Source: JBLHGU01 sp047615875
GTDB lineage: Bacteria > Pseudomonadota > Gammaproteobacteria > Arenicellales > CAJQKF01
Assembly (NCBI GenBank): GCA_047615875.1
Contig: JBLHGU010000207.1
Location: forward strand, 1-9,276
Reading direction: 5' to 3'
DNA length: 9,276 nucleotides
This document shows positions 1-6,203 of this stretch, piece after piece. The translations under genes were made by a program, and so were the position numbers. Within the stretch, counting starts at the first letter, position 1. The number at the start of each line of letters is the position of its first letter. The notes under the pieces were generated by a model, which worked only from the letters and a program-made list of their open reading frames with translations, was not told the DNA's origin and did not search any database.

Positions 1-137
1 GCTATACCAACTGGCGTACCACCACGCCATATACCAATAATAAAATCGGGTTCAAAGCCTGAATTCAAGACACTAGCCGCAAGCTTGAAGGAATCTTCCA
101 ACAGCTCCTGGGCGGTGATATAGATTTTCTCAACCAT
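1..137 (-). CDS. Phosphoribosyltransferase family protein, N-terminal fragment (cut by window edge)
   Basis: The reading frame starts at the ATG at 137-135 and runs off the left edge after 45 complete codons. The translation begins MVEKIYITAQELLEDSFKLA and continues to a hydrophobic strand followed by IWRGGTPVGI near residues 35-45. This is the start of a type I phosphoribosyltransferase fold: the strand plus Arg-Gly-Gly turn is the PRPP pyrophosphate-binding loop of hypoxanthine/xanthine-type enzymes. Family knowledge suggests purine salvage (base plus PRPP to nucleotide) in the cytoplasm, but the catalytic PRPP motif and the base-specificity hood lie outside the window, so the substrate cannot be told. 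No in-frame start lies between 138 and the tRNA, and the Shine-Dalgarno is weak at best. The ATG is 25 bases downstream of the tRNA-Leu CCA end with no visible terminator between, so it may be read from the tRNA transcript. Confidence 0.8.
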   Translation of the reverse strand, partial: MVEKIYITAQELLEDSFKLAASVLNSGFEPDFIIGIWRGGTPVGI

Positions 138-162
138 GCCAAATTGCTCGCGTAGATTAATA

Positions 163-249
163 TGGTGCCCGGGGCCGGACTTGAACCGGCATGAGGTTTC
201 CCTCGAGGGATTTTAAGTCCCTTGCGTCTACCAATTTCGCCACCCGGGC
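163..249 (-). tRNA. leuZ: tRNA-Leu (anticodon UAA)
   Basis: Read on the minus strand the gene starts GCCCGGG at 249 and ends with CCCGGGC-A-CCA at 163, giving a perfect 7-bp acceptor stem and an encoded CCA. The anticodon loop is CTTAAAA (anticodon TAA). A long variable arm (GAGG-GAAA-CCTC) marks it as a class II tRNA, and the T arm is GCCGG-TTCAAGT-CCGGC. The total length of 87 bases is right for leucine. It is the last of three tandem tRNAs; the order Gly-Cys-Leu downstream of pgsA equals glyW-cysT-leuZ of E. coli, the basis for the symbol. Confidence 0.98.
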
Positions 250-258
250 AGAGTCGAT

Positions 259-275
259 TAAACCCAATGGGTTTA
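259..275. repeat. Small perfect inverted repeat between tRNA-Cys and tRNA-Leu
   Basis: TAAACCC and GGGTTTA flank a 3-base loop, making a 7-bp hairpin 10 bases upstream of the tRNA-Leu 5' end. There is no T-run after it on the minus strand, so it does not look like a terminator. It could be a fold in the tRNA precursor near the RNase P cleavage side, or chance. Confidence 0.35.
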
Positions 276-321
276 CATCAGGACCACTGCCGAAATACAA
301 AAGCAAACAATCCAGAAAAAA

Positions 322-395
322 TGGAGGCTGAGGACGGAATCGAACCGACGTCCACGGCTTTGCAGGCCGCTGCATAACCACTCTGCCACCCAGCC
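322..395 (-). tRNA. cysT: tRNA-Cys (anticodon GCA)
   Basis: On the minus strand the gene begins GGCTGGG at 395 and ends CTCAGCC-T-CCA at 322. The acceptor stem has seven pairs including one G-T wobble, and CCA is encoded. The anticodon stem-loop GCGGC-CTGCAAA-GCCGT carries GCA, and the T loop is TTCGATT. The length is 74 bases. It is the middle gene of the Gly-Cys-Leu cluster, corresponding to cysT by synteny. A terminator-like hairpin and a promoter-like sequence lie between it and tRNA-Gly, so it may be partly transcribed on its own. Confidence 0.98.
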
Positions 396-400
396 GTGGC

Positions 401-429
401 TTTCTAATACTCAATTTTCTGAGTATCAA
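401..429 (-). promoter_or_regulatory. Candidate internal sigma70 promoter for tRNA-Cys/tRNA-Leu
   Basis: On the minus strand, TTGATA (424-429) and TAGAAA (401-406) are separated by exactly 17 bases. The -10-like box ends only 5 bases before the mature tRNA-Cys 5' end, so a start would fall at or just inside the tRNA. That makes it doubtful as the main promoter. It lies just downstream of the hairpin at 457-483, where a second promoter would make sense. Confidence 0.3.
407..426. repeat. Perfect 7-bp dyad ATACTCA / TGAGTAT upstream of tRNA-Cys
   Basis: ATACTCA (407-413) and TGAGTAT (420-426) are exact reverse complements around a 6-base AT-rich loop. The dyad fills the spacer and part of the -35 of the candidate internal promoter. 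It may be an RNA stem in the tRNA precursor, a protein site, or chance. No T-run follows in the transcription direction. Confidence 0.4.
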
Positions 430-456
430 TACTACCATTCTACGTTAAGAATATGT

Positions 457-483
457 AAAAAGCCCCGACATATCCGGGGCTTT
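457..483 (-). terminator. Terminator-like hairpin between tRNA-Gly and tRNA-Cys
   Basis: The stem AAAGCCCCG / CGGGGCTTT (459-467 with 475-483) has nine pairs, five of them G-C, and a 7-base loop. On the minus strand the stem is followed directly by a run of T (down to 457), the form of an intrinsic terminator for transcripts coming from tRNA-Gly. It lies inside the tRNA cluster, so it would either end a Gly-only transcript, act as a partial attenuator, or protect or process the precursor. The other direction has only a broken T-tract. Confidence 0.65.
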
Positions 484-519
484 AATCTTCTTTCAAGTCC
501 TCTGCCAAAAGGAAAAATA

Positions 520-594
520 TGGAGCGGGAAACGAGATTCGAACTCGCGACCCCAACCTTGGCAAGGTTGTGCTCTACCACTGAGCTATTCCCGC
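520..594 (-). tRNA. glyW: tRNA-Gly (anticodon GCC)
   Basis: On the minus strand the gene begins GCGGGAA at 594 and ends TTCCCGC-T-CCA at 520, with a perfect 7-bp acceptor stem and encoded CCA. The anticodon stem-loop CAACC-TTGCCAA-GGTTG carries GCC, and the D arm AGCTCAGTGGTAGAGC and T loop TTCGAAT are canonical. The length is 75 bases. It is the first gene of the cluster, behind a strong promoter and a small leader palindrome, corresponding to E. coli glyW by position downstream of pgsA. Confidence 0.98.
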
Positions 595-597
595 AAA

Positions 598-611
598 CCG
601 GTAACTACCGG
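598..611. repeat. Leader palindrome CCGGTA-AC-TACCGG before tRNA-Gly
   Basis: A 6-bp inverted repeat with a 2-base centre ends 3 bases before the mature tRNA-Gly 5' end. If transcription starts from the promoter at 620-647, this GC-rich element lies in the short 5' leader. It could stack on the acceptor stem and influence RNase P processing. Confidence 0.4.
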
Positions 612-619
612 GGGTGCAG

Positions 620-647
620 ATTCTATCCATGGCACCGATGATGTCAA
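620..647 (-). promoter_or_regulatory. Sigma70-type promoter of the tRNA cluster
   Basis: Reading the minus strand, a consensus -35 TTGACA (642-647) is followed after 16 bases by TAGAAT (620-625). The bases after the -10 are GC-rich (CTGCACCCCC), the kind of discriminator known from stable-RNA promoters under ppGpp/stringent control. The start would fall about 20 bases upstream of tRNA-Gly. It sits in the 74-base gap after the pgsA stop, so the tRNAs do not depend on the upstream uvrC-pgsA transcript. Confidence 0.8.
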
Positions 648-668
648 GGGCGAATTGATAGAAATTTA

Positions 669-1247
669 CTAACTCTTGCTTAACGCGGGCCATGCAGCAC
701 GTAGATATACCAACATAGACCAAAAAGTTAGGCCGCCTGCCACATAGAAAGCCAACTCACCTAATTTGAATATGGGTATTCCGAACAGTGAGTCCGAATA
801 CAGTAGAAGAGAAATTGCCACCATTTGCAAAACAGTTTTCACTTTACCAACCATGCCGACGGCCACATTCTGACGCTCACCGAGATTAGCCATCCATTCT
901 CGTAGTGCAGATATCGCAATCTCTCTGCCGATAATTACACAGGTGACAACCGTAAAAAGAACTTTGCTAAAAACTGCATCGAGAACAGAAGGATCGCTAA
1001 CCAATAATATCAGCGCAGTCGCAACAATAAGTTTATCGGCTACCGGATCAAGAAATTCGCCAAACGGAGAGCCCTGGTTCCAGCGCCTGGCCAGATAACC
1101 ATCCAGCCAGTCGGTAATCGCTGCGAAAACAAACAGGCTTGTAACAATTTCATTGGAGTTCTTAATCGGCAGATAGTAGAACAGGATGATCACCGGAATG
1201 ATCGCAATCCGGACCAGGGTAAGAATGTTCGGCGTATTGAACTGCAT
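669..1247 (-). CDS. pgsA: CDP-diacylglycerol-glycerol-3-phosphate 3-phosphatidyltransferase
   Basis: This integral inner-membrane enzyme joins CDP-diacylglycerol and sn-glycerol 3-phosphate to give phosphatidylglycerophosphate, the committed step to phosphatidylglycerol and cardiolipin. The CDP-alcohol phosphatidyltransferase signature is complete: D46, D49, G50, A53, R54, G63, D67 and D71 fit DxxDGxxARx8Gx3Dx3D. Hydrophobic segments surround it at about 7-28, 33-45, 75-85, 93-109, 136-151 and 163-182. I chose the ATG at 1247 because the protein then begins MQFNTPNILTLVRI, the usual PgsA opening. A GTG at 1289 would add 14 residues inside uvrC and is unlikely. The resulting 192 residues fit the family. 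Only one base separates the uvrC stop from this ATG, so translation is probably coupled. The tRNA-Gly gene follows, as in E. coli. Confidence 0.95.
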   Translation of the reverse strand: MQFNTPNILTLVRIAIIPVIILFYYLPIKNSNEIVTSLFVFAAITDWLDGYLARRWNQGSPFGEFLDPVADKLIVATALILLVSDPSVLDAVFSKVLFTVVTCVIIGREIAISALREWMANLGERQNVAVGMVGKVKTVLQMVAISLLLYSDSLFGIPIFKLGELAFYVAGGLTFWSMLVYLRAAWPALSKS

Positions 1248-1248
1248 A

Positions 1249-3063
1249 TTATCGAGTAAGGTCCTGGTAAATTTTTTCCGCCAATGCACGGTTTATACCT
1301 TGCACCTTGAGCAAATCTTCAATTCCTGCCTGTTTTAATTCACGAATCCCGCCAAAGTGATGTAGCAAGGCGCGACGTTTGGCAGGGCCAATCCCGGCGA
1401 TCTGTTCCAGCCTGGACACTGTTCTTGCCTTCTGACGGCGATTTCGATGCCCTGTAATAGCAAATCTGTGAGCCTCATCTCGAACAGCCTGAATAAGATG
1501 TGAGGCCCCTGACGATGGGTCGAGTATAATGGGCGCCCCGCTTTGGGACAAGAACAGTCGTTCCTGACCACCACGACGCTCAAGTCCCTTGGCAACACCT
1601 ACGATAAGTACATCGGCTAAGCCCAATTCACCCAACACCCTCTCAGCCTGCCCACGCTGCCCCTTACCGCCGTCAATTAATAATAGGTCGGGCGCACGTC
1701 CCTCGCCTTTTACTACTCTGCCGTAGCGCCGCTCAAGCGCCTCAGCCATTGCTGCATAATCATCGCCGCCAGTATCTGCACGAATATTAAATCGTCGATA
1801 CTCCTGCTTTACCGGCCCATCCTGATCAAAAACCACACAGGATGCCACGGTGTTCTCGCCCATGGTGTGACTGACATCAAAACATTCGATACGCTCGGGA
1901 ATACGATCCATTTGTAAAAACTCAACCAAACTCGCGACTCGATCATCATTCAAACCACGATCAGCCAAATGGCTAAGCAATTTTTGTTTAGCATTTAATT
2001 CTGCAGCTTCTCGCCAGCGATCCCGTTTACCACGCACTTCAGATTTCAGAATGACCTTCCTTCCTGCAAGGCCAGATAAGGCCGTAGTCAAGATGGCTAC
2101 GTCCCGAATAGCATAACGGGTGATTATTTCACTGGGGGCCGGTTTGCGCACATAGTGTTGGGAAATAAAAGCCGACATAATTGCTGGCTCCGAGAAGTCT
2201 GCAGGACAAGTATTTACAAAATACTGTTGTCCAACATTATGTCCGTTGCGAATAGTCAGCAGTGCAATACAAAATTGCCCCTCCTCCCTGGCTAATGCTA
2301 AGACATCAACATCACCATCCATACTGGCCACAAACTGGCCTGACTGCACTTTCCTAAGTTGCCGAATTCTATCTCGATACTTTACTGCCTGTTCAAACTC
2401 CAGTTGATCAGACGCACTCTGCATACTTTCATTCAGCAGCTCGCCGAGTCTTTGATCTTGTCCACTAAGTAACATTTGCGCCTGTTCTATATCCTGCTGA
2501 TAGTCCTGGCTTGAGATTTTATCCACACACGGTGCGGTACAGCGACTAATCTGATATTGCAAACAGGGTCGGCTGCGGTTTTTAAATACGCTTTCCGGGC
2601 ATTGTCGCAGCGGAATGACTTTATGAATCTGGTTTATAGTTTCTCTTACCGCACCCGCGCTGGCATAAGGACCAAAAAACTTACCCGGTTTGTTGGTAGA
2701 CCCTCGATAGAAAACCAGTCTCGAATAAGGTCCCTCGGTCAATCTGATATAGGGATAACTCTTGTCATCCCTCATCATGATGTTATATCGAGGCTTAAGC
2801 TCCTGAATTAAATTATATTCCAGTAGTAATGCTTCGTTCTCACTCCTGACGATCTGGATTTCAACTCGCTCAATCTTACTAACCAGCACCTGAGTTTTTA
2901 TCGCCAGACCACGATTTCTAAAATAGCTACCCAGACGCTTCTTAAGATTGATGGCTTTACCAACATAGAGTGAAATATCTTCTGCGCCATACATCAGATA
3001 AACCCCCGGCTTATCAGGCACAGTTTTTAAAAACTCCCTGGCGTCAAAACCTGCGCTAGTCAT
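1249..3063 (-). CDS. uvrC: Excinuclease ABC subunit C
   Basis: UvrC makes both incisions flanking a lesion after UvrA and UvrB load it in nucleotide excision repair. The 604 residues are close to the E. coli length and all parts are present. The N-terminal GIY-YIG nuclease (about 16-95) shows GVY at 20-22, YVG at 33-35, R43 and a glutamate in the NEALLLEYN stretch. Cysteines C155, C167, C175 and C179 have the spacing reported for the UvrC iron-sulfur cluster. A UVR segment that binds UvrB lies at about 205-240. The RNase H-like nuclease has D396 (FDVSH), D464 (LLIDGGKGQ) and a late histidine in AHRFAITGHR (531-540). Two helix-hairpin-helix units fill about 552-602. The ATG at 3063 lies 5 bases after the preceding glycosylase stop, and pgsA follows after one base, so the three genes look like an operon. 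Confidence 0.98.
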   Translation of the reverse strand: MTSAGFDAREFLKTVPDKPGVYLMYGAEDISLYVGKAINLKKRLGSYFRNRGLAIKTQVLVSKIERVEIQIVRSENEALLLEYNLIQELKPRYNIMMRDDKSYPYIRLTEGPYSRLVFYRGSTNKPGKFFGPYASAGAVRETINQIHKVIPLRQCPESVFKNRSRPCLQYQISRCTAPCVDKISSQDYQQDIEQAQMLLSGQDQRLGELLNESMQSASDQLEFEQAVKYRDRIRQLRKVQSGQFVASMDGDVDVLALAREEGQFCIALLTIRNGHNVGQQYFVNTCPADFSEPAIMSAFISQHYVRKPAPSEIITRYAIRDVAILTTALSGLAGRKVILKSEVRGKRDRWREAAELNAKQKLLSHLADRGLNDDRVASLVEFLQMDRIPERIECFDVSHTMGENTVASCVVFDQDGPVKQEYRRFNIRADTGGDDYAAMAEALERRYGRVVKGEGRAPDLLLIDGGKGQRGQAERVLGELGLADVLIVGVAKGLERRGGQERLFLSQSGAPIILDPSSGASHLIQAVRDEAHRFAITGHRNRRQKARTVSRLEQIAGIGPAKRRALLHHFGGIRELKQAGIEDLLKVQGINRALAEKIYQDLTR

Positions 3064-3068
3064 TCTTA

Positions 3069-3707
3069 TTAGTTCTCTAGAATCTGACGAGCAGCCCTGA
3101 ATACATCATGGAACATTGGCTCGGTGAGGCGTCGTGTCTGAGTGTTATAGCGGCTACAGTGGTAGCTGGATAGTAGCGTATGGCCATCGCCAATATCATG
3201 CTGACTGCCGTGACCAAACTTGTAACCTGATATTTTGAGCTCTTTACACCATAGAACGGCATTATGAGCGATTGAACCCAGTGCCAGAATAACCGAACCC
3301 CGTGGCATTTCTTTTATCTCGTGGCTGATAAATTGAATGCAGGTGCGAATCTCTGCAGTGACTGGCTTATTTTGTGGAGGCAAACATTTAACCGCATTAG
3401 AAATTCTACAATCCAGAAGTTGCAGATCATCATCTGCAGCCGATGATTCGGGCGCACTACTGAAGCCAAATTTATGCAATGTTTGATACAACAAGATGCC
3501 CGCATGGTCCCCAGTAAAGGGGCGGCCAGTGGCATTGGCCCCGTGCTTTCCCGGTGCCAGCCCAACAATCAGCAACCTGGCAGACGGATCACCGAATGGC
3601 GGCACGGGTCTGCAATAATAATCAGGGCGTTCCAGTTTCACCTCATCAAGGAAATCAGCAAGCCGTTCACATTGTCTACAATCAATATCAAAATGTTTTT
3701 TATTCAT
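3069..3707 (-). CDS. Uracil-DNA glycosylase, family 5 (UDGb)-like
   Basis: The protein should remove uracil or other deaminated bases from DNA as the first step of base excision repair. Its motif A, GLAPGKHGAN followed by TGRPFTGD (about 49-67), has the Ala-Pro-Gly form of family 5 (UDGb), which lacks the usual polar Asn/Asp there. Motif C near 180-195 reads SSYHCSRYNTQTRRLT. C10, C13, C108 and C123 match the four-cysteine iron-sulfur ligand pattern of family 4 and 5 enzymes. The length of 212 residues fits. The residue after the motif C histidine is Cys, where the thermophilic enzymes I recall have Pro. The gene starts at the ATG at 3707 with no good Shine-Dalgarno. It leads a run with uvrC and pgsA (5-base gap), so two repair genes share a transcript. 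E. coli has uvrY at this place. Family 4 is the alternative, less well supported. Confidence 0.88.
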   Translation of the reverse strand: MNKKHFDIDCRQCERLADFLDEVKLERPDYYCRPVPPFGDPSARLLIVGLAPGKHGANATGRPFTGDHAGILLYQTLHKFGFSSAPESSAADDDLQLLDCRISNAVKCLPPQNKPVTAEIRTCIQFISHEIKEMPRGSVILALGSIAHNAVLWCKELKISGYKFGHGSQHDIGDGHTLLSSYHCSRYNTQTRRLTEPMFHDVFRAARQILEN

Positions 3708-3727
3708 AGGGGCAATTCTAGTGCTTT

Positions 3728-3787
3728 TACATACTGCGTGTCAGGTGGCAATTTTGACGTTTATAGCCAGGAGCATCGTACATACTG
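3728..3787. repeat. Pair of 9-bp direct repeats TACATACTG in the divergent gap
   Basis: TACATACTG occurs at 3728-3736 and again at 3779-3787, 51 bases apart, in the 115-base gap between the glycosylase gene and efp. The second copy overlaps the candidate -10 region of efp. It could be a paired protein site or coincidence in a short AT-rich gap. Confidence 0.3.
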
Positions 3788-3794
3788 TTACAAT
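3754..3794 (+). promoter_or_regulatory. Candidate efp promoter
   Basis: TTGACG at 3754-3759 is a near-consensus -35. Possible -10 boxes are TACATA (3779-3784, spacing 19) and TACAAT (3789-3794, spacing 29 from that -35, so it would need a different one). Neither spacing is ideal. A promoter must exist here because efp is the only plus-strand gene and has no upstream partner. Confidence 0.35.
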
Positions 3795-3822
3795 GCGCGG
3801 CTATTTACGATCGGTTTGAAGA

Positions 3823-4386
3823 ATGAAAATTTCGGCTTTTGAGGCCCGCGTGGGCAATTTGATTGAGCATCAGGGAAAATTATGGCGTGTGCTCAAAAAG
3901 AATCATGTAAAACCTGGCAAAGGTGGTGCCTTTGTGCAGATGGAAATGAAGGAAATTAGCCAGGGAACCAAGTTAAATGAGCGTTTTCGTTCGGAGGATA
4001 AACTGGAAAAAGCCCATGTTGAGGGGCGTCAAATGCAGTATTCCTACAGTGATGGAGATAATCTGATTTTCATGGATTTAGAAACTTATGAGCAACTACC
4101 ACTACCTGCTGAAGATCTGCAAGATCAAATTGGTTACCTGCTGCCTAATACCGAAGTGCAAATAAACTTTCACAATGATTCGCCAATTGGCTTTGAATTG
4201 CCCGCTAATGTAATTCTTGAGGTTGTTGAAACCGAGTCTGCAGTGAAGGGGCAAACAGCTTCTGGATCAGGCAAACCTGCCCAGCTCGAAACGGGTATCA
4301 GGGTAATGGTGCCAACTTTCGTCAATACTGGTGATCGAATAAAAGTTAACACCGAAACTGGCGACTACGTCGAGCGTGCCAACTAG
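3823..4386 (+). CDS. efp: Translation elongation factor P
   Basis: EF-P binds between the ribosomal P and E sites and helps peptide bonds form at proline runs. The 187 residues give the usual three beta-barrel domains: an N-terminal KOW-like domain (about 1-62), the central OB domain (about 65-125) and a C-terminal OB domain (about 128-186). The tip loop HVKPGKGGAF places a lysine at K33, the position that carries beta-lysine in E. coli-type EF-P; rhamnosylated EF-Ps have arginine there, so EpmA-type modification is inferred. No epmA or epmB is in the window. The start MKISAFEARVGNLIEHQGK and the TKLNERFRS stretch resemble alphaproteobacterial EF-P more than the usual gammaproteobacterial form, while the C-terminus is more ordinary. 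Transcribed alone, away from the glycosylase and towards potI. Confidence 0.97.
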   Translation: MKISAFEARVGNLIEHQGKLWRVLKKNHVKPGKGGAFVQMEMKEISQGTKLNERFRSEDKLEKAHVEGRQMQYSYSDGDNLIFMDLETYEQLPLPAEDLQDQIGYLLPNTEVQINFHNDSPIGFELPANVILEVVETESAVKGQTASGSGKPAQLETGIRVMVPTFVNTGDRIKVNTETGDYVERAN

Positions 4387-4408
4387 TTCTGCCGCGAGTT
4401 TACACTCT

Positions 4409-4432
4409 GGTTTGCCGAAACCGTTTTAGTTT
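4409..4432 (+). terminator. Weak terminator-like hairpin after efp
   Basis: GGTTT-GCCG-AAACC (4409-4422) is followed by GTTTTAGTTT, 22 bases after the efp stop. The stem is only 5 bp and the T-tract is broken and overlaps the potI stop on the other strand, so it is a weak candidate. I see no better terminator in the 39 bases between these convergent genes. Confidence 0.3.
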
Positions 4433-5262
4433 GACATGGTTTCCATGTCGCGTTGCTTGAGTCGCTGCTGACGCAACATTAGCCAGCCGGCAAGTATTAC
4501 CCCAATGGCGACTGTAACAATGATTATGGTTGCCAATGCGTTTATGTCGGGTCTAAGACCCAGGCGCACCCGAGAGTAGATCAACATCGGCAATGTGACC
4601 GAACCAGGCCCTGATACGAAACTCGCTATAACCAGGTCATCCAGAGATAAAGTAAATGCCAGCAACCACCCTGCCAGCATTCCGGGGACTAGCAAAGGCA
4701 AGGTTATATCAATAAGAACTCGAAATGGCTTAGCGCCGAGGTCCTCAGCGGCCTCTTCCAAATCCTGCGCCATTCCCACCAGCCTGGATTGAATGATTAC
4801 TGCAACGAAAGCCATGGAAAAGGTTATATGTGCGATGGTAATTGTGCTGAAGCCACGTTTGTCTGGCCAGCCAAAAACTTCTTTAAGGGTAATAAAAAAC
4901 AGTAGCAAGGATAATCCGGTAATAACTTCTGGCATGACCAGAGGCGCCGATATCATTCCGCTAAACAGCGTTCTGCCTTTGAATCGGCCAAATCGAACGA
5001 GAGCGAGTCCGGCCAGAGTTCCTAGTATAGTTGCGAAGCAGGCATTTACTGTGGCAATCTTCAAACTAAGCGTCACTGCATTCCAAACTTCTTCGCTTTC
5101 AAAAAGCACCTTATACCAACGGGTAGAAAACCCGCCCCAAACGGGTACCAGTTTGGAATTGTTGAAGGAATACACGATCAACATAATCATGGGTATGTAT
5201 AGAAACGCTATTCCAAAACAGGTAATAGAAAATAAAAATCTGGAACGCTTGCCTGATTGCAT
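4426..5262 (-). CDS. potI: Polyamine ABC transporter permease, PotI type
   Basis: This is the second channel subunit of a putrescine/spermidine-type importer in the inner membrane. The 278 residues match PotI (about 280). Six hydrophobic segments are visible at about 9-32, 66-90, 100-125, 142-160, 190-212 and 241-263. The cytoplasmic EAA loop that docks on the ATPase is at 170-189 (EAAEDLGAKPFRVLIDITLP), between segments 4 and 5 as the family requires. The ATG at 5262 lies 2 bases after the potH stop, so translation is probably coupled. It is the last gene of the pot operon and ends 39 bases from the convergent efp end. I see no clear terminator of its own. PotC of the spermidine system is closely related; the symbol rests on potF-like gene order. 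Confidence 0.93.
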   Translation of the reverse strand: MQSGKRSRFLFSITCFGIAFLYIPMIMLIVYSFNNSKLVPVWGGFSTRWYKVLFESEEVWNAVTLSLKIATVNACFATILGTLAGLALVRFGRFKGRTLFSGMISAPLVMPEVITGLSLLLFFITLKEVFGWPDKRGFSTITIAHITFSMAFVAVIIQSRLVGMAQDLEEAAEDLGAKPFRVLIDITLPLLVPGMLAGWLLAFTLSLDDLVIASFVSGPGSVTLPMLIYSRVRLGLRPDINALATIIIVTVAIGVILAGWLMLRQQRLKQRDMETMSN

Positions 5263-5264
5263 GA

Positions 5265-6203
5265 CTATTTCGACTCTTTACCCTGAATGTGTTGATAAAG
5301 CATCATCGGCAATACCAATAAAAGTAACAACGCAATAGCTACTGCGGACGCCACAGGCCAATCAATATTGGCATTAAATTCATTGTATAAAATTCGACCG
5401 ATCATCAGTACATTGCCACCACCCAAAAGATCCGGAATAACATATTCACCGGTGGCTGGAATAAACATTAAAAGTGACCCAGCTATAATTCCCGGAGTAG
5501 TCATCGGTAATGTCACGGTTAAAAATGTAGTCATCGGCCGCGCACCTAAATCTGCGGCAGCCTCGAGCAATGTCCAGTCAAGTTTCTCCATATTCGCGTA
5601 GAGTGGCAGAATCATAAATGGTAAATAGGTATAGATAATTCCAATATATACAGCAAAAGGGGTATATAGCATTCTGATAGGATCATCGATTAACCCCAAC
5701 CCGATCAACAGATTGTTAAACGTTCCCTGATCAGCCAATAATCCCATCCAGGCATAAACCCGCAAAAGAAATGAGGTCCAGAAAGGCAGGATAACTAACA
5801 TCAACAGTATATTGCGTGTGGTTTCCCTGGAACGCACGATTGCGTAAGCCATGGGATAACCTATAAATAGTGCAATCAGTGTTGAAATTGACGAAATCTT
5901 TATAGAATTCAGGTAGGTTTTAACATAAAGATCGTCTTCCCACAGGTAGGCATAATTATCCAGAACAATTTTTATATGTAAAATTCCTTCATCAACCCAT
6001 TCAAGCATTGGCATGAATGGTGGGCTAGCTATAGTTGCTTCAGATAGGCTAATTTTCAAGACTATAAAAAAGGGTGCCAAAAAGAATATCAGCAACCACA
6101 GAAATGGAATAGCCATTACAACAGTCTTCCATCGACTTTGCAGCAGTCTTTGAATTCGCCGACCCAGCCCGACTGGTACGAGTGTTGTGCTCCCTTCACT
6201 CAT
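5265..6203 (-). CDS. potH: Polyamine ABC transporter permease, PotH type
   Basis: This is the first channel subunit of the importer. After a basic cytoplasmic N-terminus of about 28 residues, hydrophobic segments lie at about 29-50, 103-124, 131-152, 183-203, 232-250 and 284-303. The EAA loop is at 214-233 (EAAADLGARPMTTFLTVTLP), the contact for the PotG ATPase. I chose the ATG at 6203 because it overlaps the potG stop as ATGA (a 4-base overlap, typical of coupled genes). A TTG at 6236 would add 11 residues inside potG and has no support. The protein is then 312 residues, close to PotH (about 317) and longer than most PotB proteins. With PotI it forms the heterodimeric pore. Confidence 0.94.
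   Translation of the reverse strand: MSEGSTTLVPVGLGRRIQRLLQSRWKTVVMAIPFLWLLIFFLAPFFIVLKISLSEATIASPPFMPMLEWVDEGILHIKIVLDNYAYLWEDDLYVKTYLNSIKISSISTLIALFIGYPMAYAIVRSRETTRNILLMLVILPFWTSFLLRVYAWMGLLADQGTFNNLLIGLGLIDDPIRMLYTPFAVYIGIIYTYLPFMILPLYANMEKLDWTLLEAAADLGARPMTTFLTVTLPMTTPGIIAGSLLMFIPATGEYVIPDLLGGGNVLMIGRILYNEFNANIDWPVASAVAIALLLLLVLPMMLYQHIQGKESK

Noticed and set aside
157..438. Minus-strand open frame of 93 codons across the tRNA-Leu and tRNA-Cys genes
   Set aside because: It is made of tRNA sequence translated in one frame; both tRNAs fold perfectly and the peptide resembles no protein family.
1248..1289. Upstream GTG start for pgsA giving 14 more residues
   Set aside because: The extension lies within uvrC and is not PgsA-like; the ATG at 1247 gives the typical PgsA N-terminus one base after the uvrC stop.
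3474..3842. Plus-strand frame of 122 codons before efp
   Set aside because: It is antisense to the glycosylase gene and runs over the efp start; no family resemblance and no ribosome site.
4793..5338. Plus-strand frame of 181 codons
   Set aside because: It is the antisense shadow of the potI and potH genes, whose membrane segments and EAA loops are clear on the minus strand.
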